A stretch of 64,000 nt of DNA, taken from NCBI RefSeq assembly GCF_954871325.1, contig NC_088776.1, positions 37,124,508 through 37,188,507 of the forward strand, given 5' to 3'. The position numbers and the translations under genes are program-made. The stretch is from Gordionus sp. m RMFG-2023. Its lineage: Eukaryota > Nematomorpha > Gordioida > Chordodea > Parachordodidae. The notes under the pieces were generated by a model, which was not told the DNA's origin, searched no databases, and worked only from the letters and a program-made list of their open reading frames with translations. This document shows positions 36,380-48,380 of this stretch, piece after piece. How positions within the stretch are numbered: the stretch's first letter is position 1; every line of letters starts with the position of its first letter.

Positions 36380-36700
36380 AGGTAAAACCTAAAAATACTA
36401 AAGGGAAAAAAGGGATTTATAAAAATTTGTTAGAATAAAATTTATCAATTATGATGAAAATGGAAATCAAGATTCTAAATGTGCAAATAATTTAAAAATT
36501 ATTTTAAATCCATTTGATGACATCAATAAATATAACATTTTAACAAACCCCCGTAATTGTATTTGACTACATTCATGCATTTAAAATATCAAAAGCTTCA
36601 TATGATAAAATGTATAAAAGTGAGATTCATTTCATATGATCTTTGAAGTGTGCATGCTGAGTAAATTTTTTTGCTAATTTAAAAATTTCAAAGAAAAAAT
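36380..36700 (+). CDS. possible gene fragment with tiny introns
   Basis: Not recognised. A plus-strand stretch at about 36,436-36,548 reads IKFINYDENGNQDSKC, ANNLKIILNPFDDINKYN and ILTNP, unlike the surrounding poly-A/T chance frames. It can be preceded by an ATG at 36,371 across a 52-bp GT-AG gap, and followed across a 43-bp GT-AG gap by SYDKMYK and a GTGAGA donor-like site. These gap sizes match the short introns of nearby unc-45. The start, the remaining exons and the family are unknown; it may be cut off by the Helitron at 36,780. Confidence 0.3.
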
Positions 36701-36815
36701 TGATCTTTGCCATCCTGTGCAAAAATATTAAGTGATAATACTATATTGTATGGGTTGAATCATTAATAAAATAATACTATCTATATTATAATTTTCCGAT
36801 GTCCTCTTACGTCAT

Positions 36816-36879
36816 CGCTACGTCATGTCATCGCTACGTCATGTCATCGCTACGTCATGTCATCGCTACGTCATGTCAT
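36816..36879. repeat. 16-bp minisatellite, 4 units
   Basis: Four units of CGCTACGTCATGTCAT immediately inside the Helitron 5' end, with partial units on both sides. Each unit contains TACGTCA, which resembles the half of a CRE/ATF site; any regulatory role is inference. Confidence 0.9.
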
Positions 36880-37029
36880 CGGTACGTACTTATTTTTATT
36901 TTTATTTTTTTATTGATTTTATTTTATTTTTTTTATAGAAAATATTTTTAGACATGAAGCCCAATAAAATCTACCAAATGCAAAATAAATTATTCATCTA
37001 TATATACTAAAAAGGCTTATACTTTTCAT

Positions 37030-37840
37030 TTTAGAATACTTAGCTTATGATGGATGATATCCCCACTATTTCTAGAGAGGTAACCTAATATTGACTCCTC
37101 TTCAGGTTAAATACATTAATATATTTTTTATTTATTCTTTTGTTTTTATTTTAGATAACAAGCCATGTCCCAACCTCACTTAATGATTGTACAGGTGGTA
37201 TATTGACTCCTCATCAGGTTCAATGCATTTATTTTTTTTATTTATTCTTTTGTTTTTATTTTAGGTAACAAGCCATGTCCTAACCTCAGTTAGATTGTAC
37301 AGGTGGTGATTTATCCATCATTAATAAAAGAAAAAGATGGCAGATCAATCAAAAAAAGAAACGCACTAGGGATAGCGAGGCCATACAAAATCTAACAACT
37401 CAAAATAAAGTTAGCCTTATATATATTTTTTTTTTATACTCTTTTATATTATAGAATACATCTATTTTAGCTTCTGATAATGTCCCAACTATTTCTAGGG
37501 AGTTGAATTTAATATTGACTCCTCTTCAGATTCATTGCATTTATATTCTTTATATTATTCTTTGTTTTTATTTTAGATAACAAGCCCTGTCTTACCCATA
37601 TTTAATGATTGTACAGGTGGTATATTGACTCCTCATCAAGTTCAATGCATTTATTTTTTTTTATTTATTCTTTTGTTTCTATTTTAGATAACAAGCCATG
37701 TCTTTTATCTCAATTAATGATTGTACAGGTGGTGATTCTGTCATTAATAAAAGAAAAAGATTGCAGATCAATCAAAAAAAGAAACGCACTAGAGATAGCG
37801 AGGACCTACAAAATAGAACATTCTCTTATTTATCAAGTAT
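37030..37840 (+). repeat. higher-order repeat in Helitron (about 425 bp x 2)
   Basis: Two copies of a unit of about 425 bp, each itself made of two related subunits containing TTGACTCCTCTTCAGGTT, a T-rich tract ending in TTTTATTTTAG, and AACAAGCCATGTC. The second half of each unit encodes RKRLQINQKKKRTRDSED-like basic text (about 37,325-37,375 and 37,750-37,800). That could be a remnant of the basic start of a Helitron protein, but this is uncertain. Confidence 0.75.
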
Positions 37841-37849
37841 AATTTTTCT

Positions 37850-39000
37850 CAAAATTATATTGGGATTTTTTAATGTTAAATGTTAGTCTTATGTTATTAT
37901 TTTTATAAAGTAATATATTTTACCTGTAGAATAATTGGTAAATTAGAGATTTCCTCTTCATTAATTATAAATTTTGGGCTTGGTTTCAAAATTATTAGGG
38001 AAGATGGGTTAGAGAAATTCTTTTTAAATATTAAGATCTTGGATGCTTTTTTCTTGAACCTATATCGGGATTTTTTAATGTTAAATGTTAGTCTTGGATG
38101 CTTGGATATTTTTTCCAGATATTGTAGGGTAGTACCTATATTAGAATTTTTTAATGTTAAATGTTAGTCTTATGTTATAAATTTAATATCTCTGGACTTG
38201 ATTTCAAAATTATTAGGGAAGGTGGGCTTGAGAAAATCTTTTTAAATATTAAGATCTTGGATGCTTGGATATTTTATCCAGATATTGTAGGCTTGAACCT
38301 ATATTGGGAATTTTTAATGTTAAAGGTTAGTCTTGGATGCTTGGATATTTTTTCCAGATATTGTAGGCTTGAACCTATATTGGGATTTTTTAATGTTAAA
38401 TGTTAGTCTTATTTAATATCTCTGGGCTTGGTTTCAAAATTATTAAGGAAGGTGGGTTAGAGAAATTCTTTTTAAATATTAAGATCTTGGATGCTTTTTT
38501 CTTGAACCTATATTGGGATTTTTTAATGTTAAATGTTAGTCTTGGATGCTTGGATATTTTTTCCATGTTAAATGTTAGTCTTATGTTATTCTTTTTATAA
38601 ATTAATATATTTTACCTGTTGACTAATTGGTAAATCAGATATTTCCTCTTCATTAATTATAAATTTAATATCTCTGAGCTTGATTTCAAAATTATTAGGG
38701 AAGGTGGGCTGAGAAAATCTTTTTAAATATTAAGATCTTGGATGCTTGGATATTTTATCCAGTTTAACCTATATTGGGATTTTTATTATTAAATGTTCGT
38801 CTTGAATGCTTGGATATTTTTTCCAGATATTGTAGGGTAGAGCCTATATTAGGATTTTTTTAATGTTAAATGTTAGTCTTATGTTATAAATTTAATATCT
38901 CTGGGCTTGATTTCTAAATTATTAGGGAAGGTGGGCTTGAGAAAATCTTTTTAAATATTAAGATCTTGGATGCTTGGATTATTACATTTATCATGTTATT
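37850..39000 (+). repeat. tandem array in Helitron
   Basis: Irregular repeats built from a few modules: GGGATTTTTTAATGTTAAAT, then TCAAAATTATTAGGGAAGGT, TTTAAATATTAAGATCTTGG, and ATGCTTGGATATTTT. Spacing varies because modules are lost or doubled. Diverged units reappear at 40,190-40,490. The several short open frames here are repeat artefacts. Confidence 0.85.
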
Positions 39001-39679
39001 TTTTAACTTTTAGAATATCATAATAGACTTGATTAGTCCCCCAAAAATTTTATTTGTTGATAGCCCTCCAACTTATTAGAAATATGCATCTAATATTGAC
39101 CCTTCTACCGGTTTTACATTATTTTAATGTTTGTTTAATTTCAACAATTGTATATTTATATTTTTGCCTGATTTCTTTATTTGTCTAGGCTAACCCTAAT
39201 CCCTCACATTGCTACCAAACATGATGAATCTTTTATTAAAGATAAGCAAAGAAAAAAATAACGATTCAACAACCGCCTTACCCGTTCTAGAGTTACTGGT
39301 GGCCAAGATAATAAGGCACTGTGAACTCCTCTGGAGGTTTATTTTGTTTTTATCTAATGTTTTATATCTATATGTTTATTTTATACACCCAGTTGCCTCC
39401 AAATTATATATCTATCACCACTACCACAATCCCTATGCCACCTCTGCCTAATTTTTAACAAATAAAAGCATTTAATTCCACTATCATTTACCTCATTAGG
39501 AGTTATTATAAATAATACTTTATCGATTCCCTGAGGAACTTTCATGAATATTTAGAGAGATGTTCAAACGTGAATATGTAGTGCGGCCAATTTCATTAAC
39601 ATTATTAATGGGAAAATATGCGGTAGTTTTGTCATGGCCTTTATAACAATACTTACGACCGTTTTATGGTTGAGTTGAC

Positions 39680-39870
39680 AATGTCGTTCATGATTCTATT
39701 TTAGAGGGGGATACCAAAACTGACACTTTGGCAGAAATATCATTTTGCGTTCTTCTTTTACCAGTAGCTCAGGGCCTCAGCTTTATCAGGACGCAATGGG
39801 TGTTGTACACTGCTTTGGTAATCCGTCATTATTCATTACTTTCACCTACAACCCTAAATGGGATGATATT
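39680..39870 (+). pseudogene. Helitron Rep domain fragment
   Basis: Plus strand reads SSFTSSSGPQLYQDAM, then VVHCFGNPSLFITFTYNPKW. These match the Helitron Rep segment normally seen as LPSSFTGSPRY..QDAM and FGKPDLFITFTCNPKW. A frame change separates the start from the text upstream. The catalytic HUH and two-Tyr regions are not seen, so it is inactive. Confidence 0.85.
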
Positions 39871-40723
39871 ATACATTAATTTTTCCTTCTGCAGACGACT
39901 GAAAGGATTTGCTCTTAATTTTACCAGACACACAGAGTAATAATTATTCCTCATCATTTTTAAAAAAAATTACCTAAATTTATATGGCAAGAAAAACAAA
40001 TTTCTTAAAAAATATATAAATAAATTGCATATAAGTTTCATTAGTATTGAATGGCATTTTTGTAATTTAAATAAATAGCATTTTTTTGTACTTAACAAAA
40101 GATATAGATAGCCCTTATCAAATTTTTTGATAAAAGGAGTTAACCCACTAATTGGTAAATCCGAGATTTCCCCTTCATGTTTTGATAAATTATTTAGAAA
40201 TTTAACTATCTCCGGGTTTGGGAAATAGTTTTGAAACTTAATATGGGATGGACTGGGCTTGAAAAATATTCCTCAAGATTAATATTTGCTTGCACCTGAC
40301 TTGGGAATATCTTATATATATAAATTATTATGGGCCGGGCTAGGAAAAAATTTTCAAAATTATTATGGGTTGAGCTAGGCTTGAGAAATTTTTTTATAAA
40401 TTATAAGGTCTTGAACGCGTGGAAATTTTTTCCAAATATTATGAGCTTGGACCTGGCTTGAAATTTTTTAATGTTAAATGTTAGTCTTATGTAACCAGTA
40501 ATATATTTACAAAGAATTTTGGTATTGGGTACAAGCTCATTTAAATATATTTTGACTCAAATAATAGTTTCCACTCTTAGTCCTAATGTGTTGGACTCAA
40601 TGACATTGCTTGGACTTGACATAAATGGGGAGGGGGGGGGGGTTTAAAAATTATATAAATTGGATATGATTTTTAAATAAAAGGTAATATCTTTCTTAAA
40701 AAAACGAATAAAATTCTCATTCT

Positions 40724-40751
40724 CCGTCATTTTTGACGGGCTATCTACTAG
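40724..40751 (+). other. Helitron 3' terminal hairpin and CTAG
   Basis: The stem CCGTCA/TGACGG with a TTTT loop, followed by GCTATCTA and the terminal CTAG. This structure sets the element's 3' end. Confidence 0.85.
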
Positions 40752-41899
40752 TATCTATTGATCAGGCAAATTTTTTTTATTTTAATCATATTTATTTACA
40801 GATTCTATGAACATTAAATCTCAATATTGATAGTAACCATCAAAACTTTCACTAAAGAATTTAAACTTAAAATCAGCCATCACCCACCTTTAAGGTAATT
40901 AAATTATGCTGTAGTTCTCCGGTATAGGCTCTTTTTTTCACCCAATCTTTTTTAATAAGCCTATAGAGGTTTAAGCAACATTTTTCGAAGTGTTGCGCCT
41001 ACAAGTACGTGCGGCTTGCCCACAAACGTGTGAAGGGCTCCTCATTTTTCTCCCCCTTATTAACTATCCAGTTTAATGGATTTGAGGAAAACCTAGCGTA
41101 GCTCTGTTGTACCCACAATCAGTGGGCGAAAACGCTTTTATCACATATCACGTAAACTATTTTTATGTATTAAAAGTAAATTATAATTAAAAGTATAAAT
41201 CTTACATAAATTGTGCTTAAGACAAATATATCACGTCCAAAAGAAGCATAAAGTTTTGTTTCACTTTGAACAAAATAATAAAGGCTACTTGGATTGCATG
41301 CTGTTTTTAAAACAGGAGAATACTCCGTTTTGCATCAATCATTTTTCTGGTATCCCCTTCCTTATCCTAGCATCTTTTACATTTATCTATGTATTTACAT
41401 TATTATATTAACATAATAAATAAAATATTTTCTATTTATTCTCTTTATCAGGTTGTTTAAATATTTCTACATTAATACGACTACGTTATTTACATTGATC
41501 TTTTCAAAAAATGGAACCATAGATAGTTCACTCAACAATGAAAATAATAGCTATAGGAATTCAAACTGCCTATTTCATATTAATGTTAGTATGGTGAAAT
41601 AGTTGGTTTTACACGTCCACTACACTAATTTTTGGTTAAAAATGAACCAACTCAACCAATGGGTCTAGACCCGACATGGACCCAAGCATTGACCCAAGCA
41701 CCGACCCGTACATCGACCCTGCACCAAAACCAGCTTATTATAATATTTTATTCTGTTTTTTTTTGCTCAATCATATTTTTAGTCATAGAGAACGAGTATT
41801 TTAATATTAGCATAGAAATAATAATGTTTAATAATATTGAATTTCCTTCTTAAAATTGTCCTCTACGTATAATCTGAAAATATTGTATAATTTATTCTT
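40752..41899. other. spacer, no gene recognised
   Basis: It contains a less AT-rich block at 40,960-41,140 (with GTGTTGCGCCTACAAGTACG) that resembles no family I know, and a short GACCCAAGCACC-type repeat near 41,670-41,720. The frames at 41,211 and 41,632 look like chance. Confidence 0.4.
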
Positions 41900-41902
41900 T
41901 AA

Positions 41903-44900
41903 GGCTGTGTCCTAAATTTAAAAAAAAAATTCTCAAATGTTTTGCGAAATGCAAAACTTTCGTGAGTTTTGAGAGATACGAAACATGTCCCGAATCATAC
42001 ATTTATTTTCAATTTAAAATATATATAATGTTTGATGTGAATGCTTTACTAATTCTATATTTATAATATTTGAGGATAATCATGTTCATGAGTGCCAAAT
42101 TTAAACACTTATATAAATCCTCAGAAACTAAAATTACTAATACTATACAAATTGTTAAGGCTGACTGCTTATTACAAAATATTAATATTGATATTGATAT
42201 TGAGGGCAAACATTGTACACAAATTAATTATGAAACCTTTATTCCATAATTTTTATATACATTTATTTTTTAATTACCATTACCTTATATTTCTTATGAA
42301 TGTTTAAATTTGTCAAAGTTAGAGCATTTATTTATAAATATTCAATAAAAAGTGTTGTTTTGATTTGATTTGTATTTAATTTAAGGAAGACTGCTATAAT
42401 GACCTAATCACATTTTATAAAAATTCGTTAAACATAATAATTTTTATTATAAAAAATATACAAAATTATAAATATGAAGATAATATACTTAAATTATAAA
42501 TATGAAAATAATATACAAAATTATAAATTTGAAGGGAAAATTTCATTTTAAATTCAAAAATTTGTGTCTGATTGACTATATCATTTAACATATCTTGTGT
42601 GTTTGGCTCTAAATCCTAAGATATAAATTATTATATAGTTCTAATTTAATGTTATACTTGTGATGATATTTGTACAATTAACATATCTTGGATGTTTGGC
42701 TCATAATCCTAAAATATAGATTATTATATAGTTCTAATTTCATATTAATACATGTAGAGATATTAGCCAGTAAAAATCTTCAACAAATTTAAATGCTTGT
42801 TGTTCATCAGTGTCGTTGCTAGGAGGGAAGGAGGGGCGCGCATGTGCTGGAGCCCCTTAAAAAATTTGAATAGCCCCCTGAAGCAAAAAATTTTTTTTTT
42901 AATGGCTCCTTAATATCCCTTGAACTAAAAATGAATTTTTTTGATTGCCCATTGAATGATTTCTTTTATAATTCCATTAAGTAATATATAGATATAATAT
43001 TATTATTTAGAAATTTATAAGACTATTTAAATTTTTATTAAATGAATATTATTTTAAATATTAGATTAGATTAATACATATAAATTATATTTTCACTATG
43101 TCAGCTTGATCAAATTCTGTATCAAAAATATAATATCAATAACTCACTAAATATTAATTTAGCTTTAATAGTTGAAGTTTAATCAATGATACATTGAATT
43201 TAATTGACTTTTATTATTTAAATTATTATTTAACCCTAATTAAATAAATATAATCACATATTATTAGAAAATTAACAAATTTAATATTGTAATTAGCCGA
43301 GTTCAAAATGACTAATTATCTGTATATTTATTTTTAAATTTTATTATGTCCAAATAAGTATTAGAGATTTCTTTATAAAAAGTAAGTAGACAGATAGTTT
43401 ATAATCCTCTACTATAAACAGTTGTTTATAAAATATTAGATATAATGCAACTTTTATAGACATATTTGACAGTTATATAATATTTTACAGTTAATTTTAT
43501 AATAAATTTTACTAATAAATATTTTAATAATAAATATAATAACAAATTGCATTCAAGTATTTAACGCCATCTATTTAGTTATAAATAGTTTTAAAAATTA
43601 AACATTTTATTATTCATCCTGCAATAAATGTAATAAATTTGATATCTTTTCTTCTCTTTTTTTACGTGTTTTTAGGAAAGCTATTTTTTTTCTTTTTCAA
43701 AAAACAGTCTTGAGTTAAATTTTTAATACAAGTATATTTTTGATATTACTATTATTTTAAGATATAATATACCAAGGTGGTGCGACAATATATAAAATCT
43801 TAATTGTTTCATCATATCATTCTGGTCCTTATTTTATAGTTAGAAAATGTTTCATTTCTAATATGGCATTGCTGTGTTAATAACTCCAGGCTTCAATATA
43901 TTTGCATAATTATTTCTTCCAAAGATTTTTAGTGTTTTTATTTTATCAATTTATCCAACATAATAAATTCTGATATTAGTTTACATCGTGAGTGTCATGG
44001 CTATTACTGCAAATTAACCAGCATCTATTATTTGTGTTGCTATACAATTCAAGATTATTACTATAACGGCTGAGAGCATATAATTGTATATTTTAGATAA
44101 ACAATAATGGTCAAATGTGTAATCATTTATATACCATTTAAAATGGAAGATAATCTTTTAGAAATTTAATATCTCACAATAATTTTCTCGATTACTTATC
44201 TAGCTTCCATCATGTCATATAAGAGGAAGCTCTAACCACCATATAGTTTTATGATTTGGATTGGTCGTTTATACTCTCTCCTTCAAAATTGTTGATTTGG
44301 TTTAGGCCTATAAATTTTTCCTTATTAGTCCATTCTATAAAACATTGTCGAAAATGGTTATAGAGAATCATACTAGTTTGATAACCTTTTGTCAATGTAA
44401 GTTGCTAAGAATTATATTATTGCATTATGTGATTTTTTATATGCCAGTTTATTTTGTATGCATAATATAATAAATGACAAAATATGAAAAGCAGAATAAT
44501 TGTTCAGAGTTAACAAATTTTAAAAAAGTATAATATATTCATATAAAACCAGGCCGAAGGCCCGCAAATTGGGGGGGGGGGGGTATTAGGAACGAAGCCC
44601 CCCATAAAAAATTTTTTAGTTGAGCCCCCTGAGATTGTGAAGGCTAGCGACGCCCCTGTTGTTCATCATAGCAGCACCTGAACCTAAAATATAAAATAAT
44701 ATTTATATAATCTTTTCCCATTTGACTTTACTTGCAGCTGTATATCTATATTTAAGATCACTATTACACCTCAAATTTCTATAAGGTCTTATTTCCATCA
44801 ATTAAAATTCGTTCGCCCTTTTTATTCCCTCAATTTGCAAAAGTTTGATGATAAAATGATTAAAGTTTTACGAATCGTAAAACTTGTAAGAATCACGTAA

Positions 44901-45034
44901 TTTGCGCAAAATCGAAAAAATCATTTAGGCCAATTTAATTTTCCATTAAAAATGGCTTATATATTTTTTTTAGCTAGATTCGCGCAAATTGCGCGATATA
45001 TTTTTATGCAATTTTTTATATTTAGGACACAGCC
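41903..45034. mobile_element. Harbinger-like element, interrupted
   Basis: Inverted ends GGCTGTGTCCTAAATTTAAA and (complemented) GGCTGTGTCCTAAATATAAA, flanked by TAA on both sides. Three-base TAA sites and GG-start ends are typical of PIF/Harbinger. About 1.28 kb of its own sequence remains, AT-rich with GCGCAAATTGCGCG near the right end. No transposase seen. A hAT is inserted at 42,808-44,658. Confidence 0.75.
42808..44658. mobile_element. nonautonomous hAT nested in Harbinger-like element
   Basis: Perfect 8-bp duplication TTGTTCAT (42,800-42,807 and 44,659-44,666). Ends CAGTGTCGTTGCTAGGAGGG and (complemented) CAGGGGCGTCGCTAGCCTTC, with GAGCCCCCT tracts just inside. The 1.85-kb AT-rich interior has no coding frame. 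It is younger than its host element. Confidence 0.9.
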
Positions 45035-45037
45035 TAA

Positions 45038-46330
45038 ACTAGCAACTCGAGTCGCGAACTCGAGTTGTGATCGAAAACCCAATTTAGAAAATAGGGGACG
45101 AGTAATTCAATTCCATATTAATTAAATAATTAACAACGGGTTCGAAATAATTATCTCCTAAGACCGTAAAATATTTATTATAGGAAATTTTGGTTTTTGG
45201 ATATTTAAAATTATAAACCATCAAAGAAATGAGGGTAATATTTGTTTATTTAATTTTTAATTTTCGGGATCTGGCCTAAAGTTGTAAAATTGGCTAAGGC
45301 TCAAGATTGGGGCTCAGGAGTTGGCATTAGTCAACTCCATAGTTGGTTCTAGTCCACCTAATAGTTGGCTCAAGTTTAATTTTGAGCCGAAATGTATTTA
45401 TTTGTTATTTAAATCTAATTATCTAATGGATGTTACTTCAAAAATTATTTGCTTTTATAGACAAAATTATCTTTCCGTCAAAATATTTTATTATATTATC
45501 TATCCAAAACATTATCTTTACCATGATTAGTATAATATTGTTTTAAAAATATAAATATAGATAGTGTTACCCTGTGGCATTTTTCTTAAATATTAATTGA
45601 CCATAAAAATATTTGCAGAAAAAAACTACTTTTAAATAATTTGAAAAGCTTGCTAATCTATTTTTTATAACACTTCAATTTTTTATTTTTTATATTGAGA
45701 CAATCTAGGTTTTATGATTGGATTCGCCCCTACACTTTTTCTATATCTAGCCTACATAAAACAATTTTCGAAACTTTTTAAATCTTCTAAAATTAATTAA
45801 AAACAGACACCATAAACTTAAACATATATTATTTATTTAAATAAAACGACAATATAATATAATTATTTAAATATGACAAATTAATATTTTTCTAGTTCTA
45901 ACTTTTAATTAATTTAATTTTAAATATAAATGTATTTATTATTTTTTTTTACTTGATATTCTTTTATTTTGATTCTACTTTTTACACTGGTAGTTTTTTA
46001 ATTCAAACAACAGTAATTATTTTATTTTTCTTTTTTCACACTCCAATAATTTTCTTTTTCCAAAAAAACAATAATTATTTTATTTTTATTTTTCTATAAT
46101 TATTTTATTTTTATTTTTCTATAATTATATATACTTGAAAAAAAAATATATATAAAAATAATAATTAATTTCTTTTTAAACAACAAAGCAATATGTAAAA
46201 AAACATAATTAATAAAAAAAATTTTAAACAACAACTAATATTATCAATAATAAAATAATGTATATCCAATCTACACTAAATCATTACTATTTTAAAATAA
46301 AAAAAAAACATAATAATTAATTTTCTTCCA
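45038..46330. other. AT-rich spacer
   Basis: No gene seen. The first 60 bp contain AACTCGAGTCGCGAACTCGA, similar to the CGAGTCGA-rich element at 59,685-60,156. The frame at 45,321-45,530 has no family resemblance. Confidence 0.4.
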
Positions 46331-46422
46331 ACTACAATACGCCACCCCCCAAGTTTTCATTCCACCGGACCCTCCGGCTCTGGCCCCAACAAAGACTCCA
46401 ACTCCGCATCACTAACGCCGCA

Positions 46423-46821
46423 CTAGAGCCAGCCCAGAAACTCAGGCGTCAAATATTCTCCCAACATTCTTAATTCCTCGTCGTTTGACTCCGCCGTTTC
46501 GTCATCCTCTCCCTCGCCGGGTTCGTTGCCCTCCCGAATCTGTTCCCCAACACGGTAATGGCCTTGCTCCGACTCCCCGTCATCCCATTCCTCAACGCTT
46601 CGCTCATCCTTGGGCCACACGATCTCCCCCACACGTATCGCGGCCTTATCCATCGTTGGCAGGTTGTCTCCAGCTTGCTCATTCTCCCAGACTGACCGTT
46701 CCCATGTCTGACCCGAGTCAGCCAAATGGGGGCACTGATGGACTAGATGTCCCCTTCTTCGGCAACAATAGCACCACCGTCGTTCTACTTGGATCGGTGC
46801 TCTCTGTCCGAACACGCCCAT
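46423..46821 (-). pseudogene. Gypsy gag zinc-knuckle fossil
   Basis: Contains a CCHC zinc knuckle (CYCCRRRGHLVHQC) followed by an acidic tail rich in Glu and Asp. Part of the broken LTR element. Confidence 0.75.
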
Positions 46822-46925
46822 TCTGGCCTAGTATCGGGTCATCTGTTAGGCCACACCGTTATGTGTACCTCAGAGTCCCGGAACACCCAAATGTACTGCA
46901 TTCCCTATTCCTAATTATGGGGTAA

Positions 46926-48135
46926 GCTGATACATATTTATATATTACATATTTGTCCCGGTCCCCTATTCTCCTGCCCTGTAACACGGTCCACCCCGCA
47001 AAAATAAACCTAATTCCAATTTTCTACTTTATTCAACAAGAACCCCCAAATTCCTACCCCTTACCCCAAAATTAATCCTCAACTAGCTTACTAAAATAAC
47101 TCACTTAATACATATGACCAACATATACTCAAATATTTCCACCAAAGCTTCTACTTTCCTTATTTCCGACCTATTAAACTACGATATATAACACAATACA
47201 TTTAAATATTTCAATAACAATTACCTATAACACAATACATTTAATTATTTCAATAACAATTCCCCTTTAATTTCCCAAAAATATATAACACCATACATTT
47301 AATTATTCCAATAACAATTCCCTTTAATTTCAACCCAACTCAATTCCTACACCAAAAAAAAATAAACTCCCTCATTCCAACAAAAATTACTCTAACTCAA
47401 CTATTTCCTAAAAGAAATTATCGTACTCTAAAAAAAAATAACATAATTTTCTTTTACCTTACTTTCCGTTTTACGAATTTATTACTAGCTTGGATATTTT
47501 TTTTTGCAACAAGAACAACTTTGAAAAAAACTTTTGACAATTCCAACTACAAAAAAAACTTTTTATCTCTCACCCCAAAATCTCTAGTCATCTTTATTTA
47601 ATTCCCTTATAATTTTAATTTAACTTTCTTCTTTTCCCACCAATTTACTTATTCAACTTGATTTATGACTCCTTTTAACTCTTCTTTTTTTTCAAAACTC
47701 AAATTTTTGACATATCATTCCTTTTTTTTATTTTCGTTACTCTAACTTAAATATCCCCAAAAAAAATTTTCAATTTCTTGATTTATTACTCCCCACACCC
47801 TTTCCCTTGCAACATTTATTTTGACATTTTTCTTCTTAATCAACATTTTATCTTGTTCATTTTTTCATTATTTTATCTTGCTAATTAATTTCTTTCAAAC
47901 CTTTTAAATTAAATTCCCTCCACCTGCATCGAACATCTCTCAACTTATTTAACTTAAAGTATCTTTGTCCTTCAGCAATAATAATTTTAATTTAATTTAA
48001 AATTTTTCTTGTTACGACGTTTCCCGTGGTTATTTAAGATAACCTCCTTAAGCTAGGCCAAATGATAATGAGAAATCTTTTTTATATATATTTTTTTAAT
48101 ATATATATTTTTATTTTTATTTAACCCCAACTCAT
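46926..48135. other. CT-rich non-coding stretch between gag and pol fossils
   Basis: Poly-pyrimidine-rich on the plus strand, no coding similarity. Its position between pol and gag would suit an LTR shared by two adjoining copies, but no LTR boundaries were identified. Confidence 0.35.
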
Positions 48136-48136
48136 A

Positions 48137-48380
48137 TACTTTTACATATTGACCCCTTGATCTCTTCTGGTGAACCCTCTTATTTTCTCCGGGTCAACCC
48201 GCCTGCGAAGCTGATCCCTGTGTCTCACTCCTTGTCTCCTATCGGTAAACTCCATATATACTTTTACATATTGACCCCTTGATCTCTTCTGGTGAACCCT
48301 CTTAATTTCTCCGGGTCAACCCGCCTGCGAAGCTGATCCCTGTGTCTCACTCCTTGTCTCCTATCGGCAAACTCCACCCT
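48137..48380. repeat. tandem duplication of about 122 bp
   Basis: Two near-identical copies starting TACTTTTACATATTGACCCC, at 48,137 and 48,259, at the downstream edge of the Gypsy pol fossil. Confidence 0.85.

Larger units (their letters stand above)
36780..40751 (+). mobile_element. Helitron with both ends
   Basis: Starts TCTATATTATAATTTTCCGA after an A. It ends with a hairpin (CCGTCA, TTTT loop, TGACGG at 40,724-40,739) followed 9 bp later by CTAG and then a host T. This is the standard A/T insertion and 3' hairpin-CTRR signature. The interior holds a 16-bp minisatellite, two tandem arrays and a decayed Rep domain around 39,690-39,860. No helicase domain is visible, so it is a shortened, nonautonomous copy. 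Confidence 0.85.

Noticed and set aside
37609-38600. Overlapping plus-strand frames sharing MLVLCY starts
   Set aside because: They repeat because the DNA is a tandem array inside a Helitron; no protein family is recognised.
40960-41140. A structured RNA or tRNA-like gene in the less AT-rich block
   Set aside because: No cloverleaf, box motifs or known RNA consensus could be traced by eye.
41632-41853. A proline/threonine-rich protein (PTWTQALTQAPTRTS)
   Set aside because: It is explained by a short DNA repeat of GACCCAAGCACC type and turns into unrelated hydrophobic sequence.
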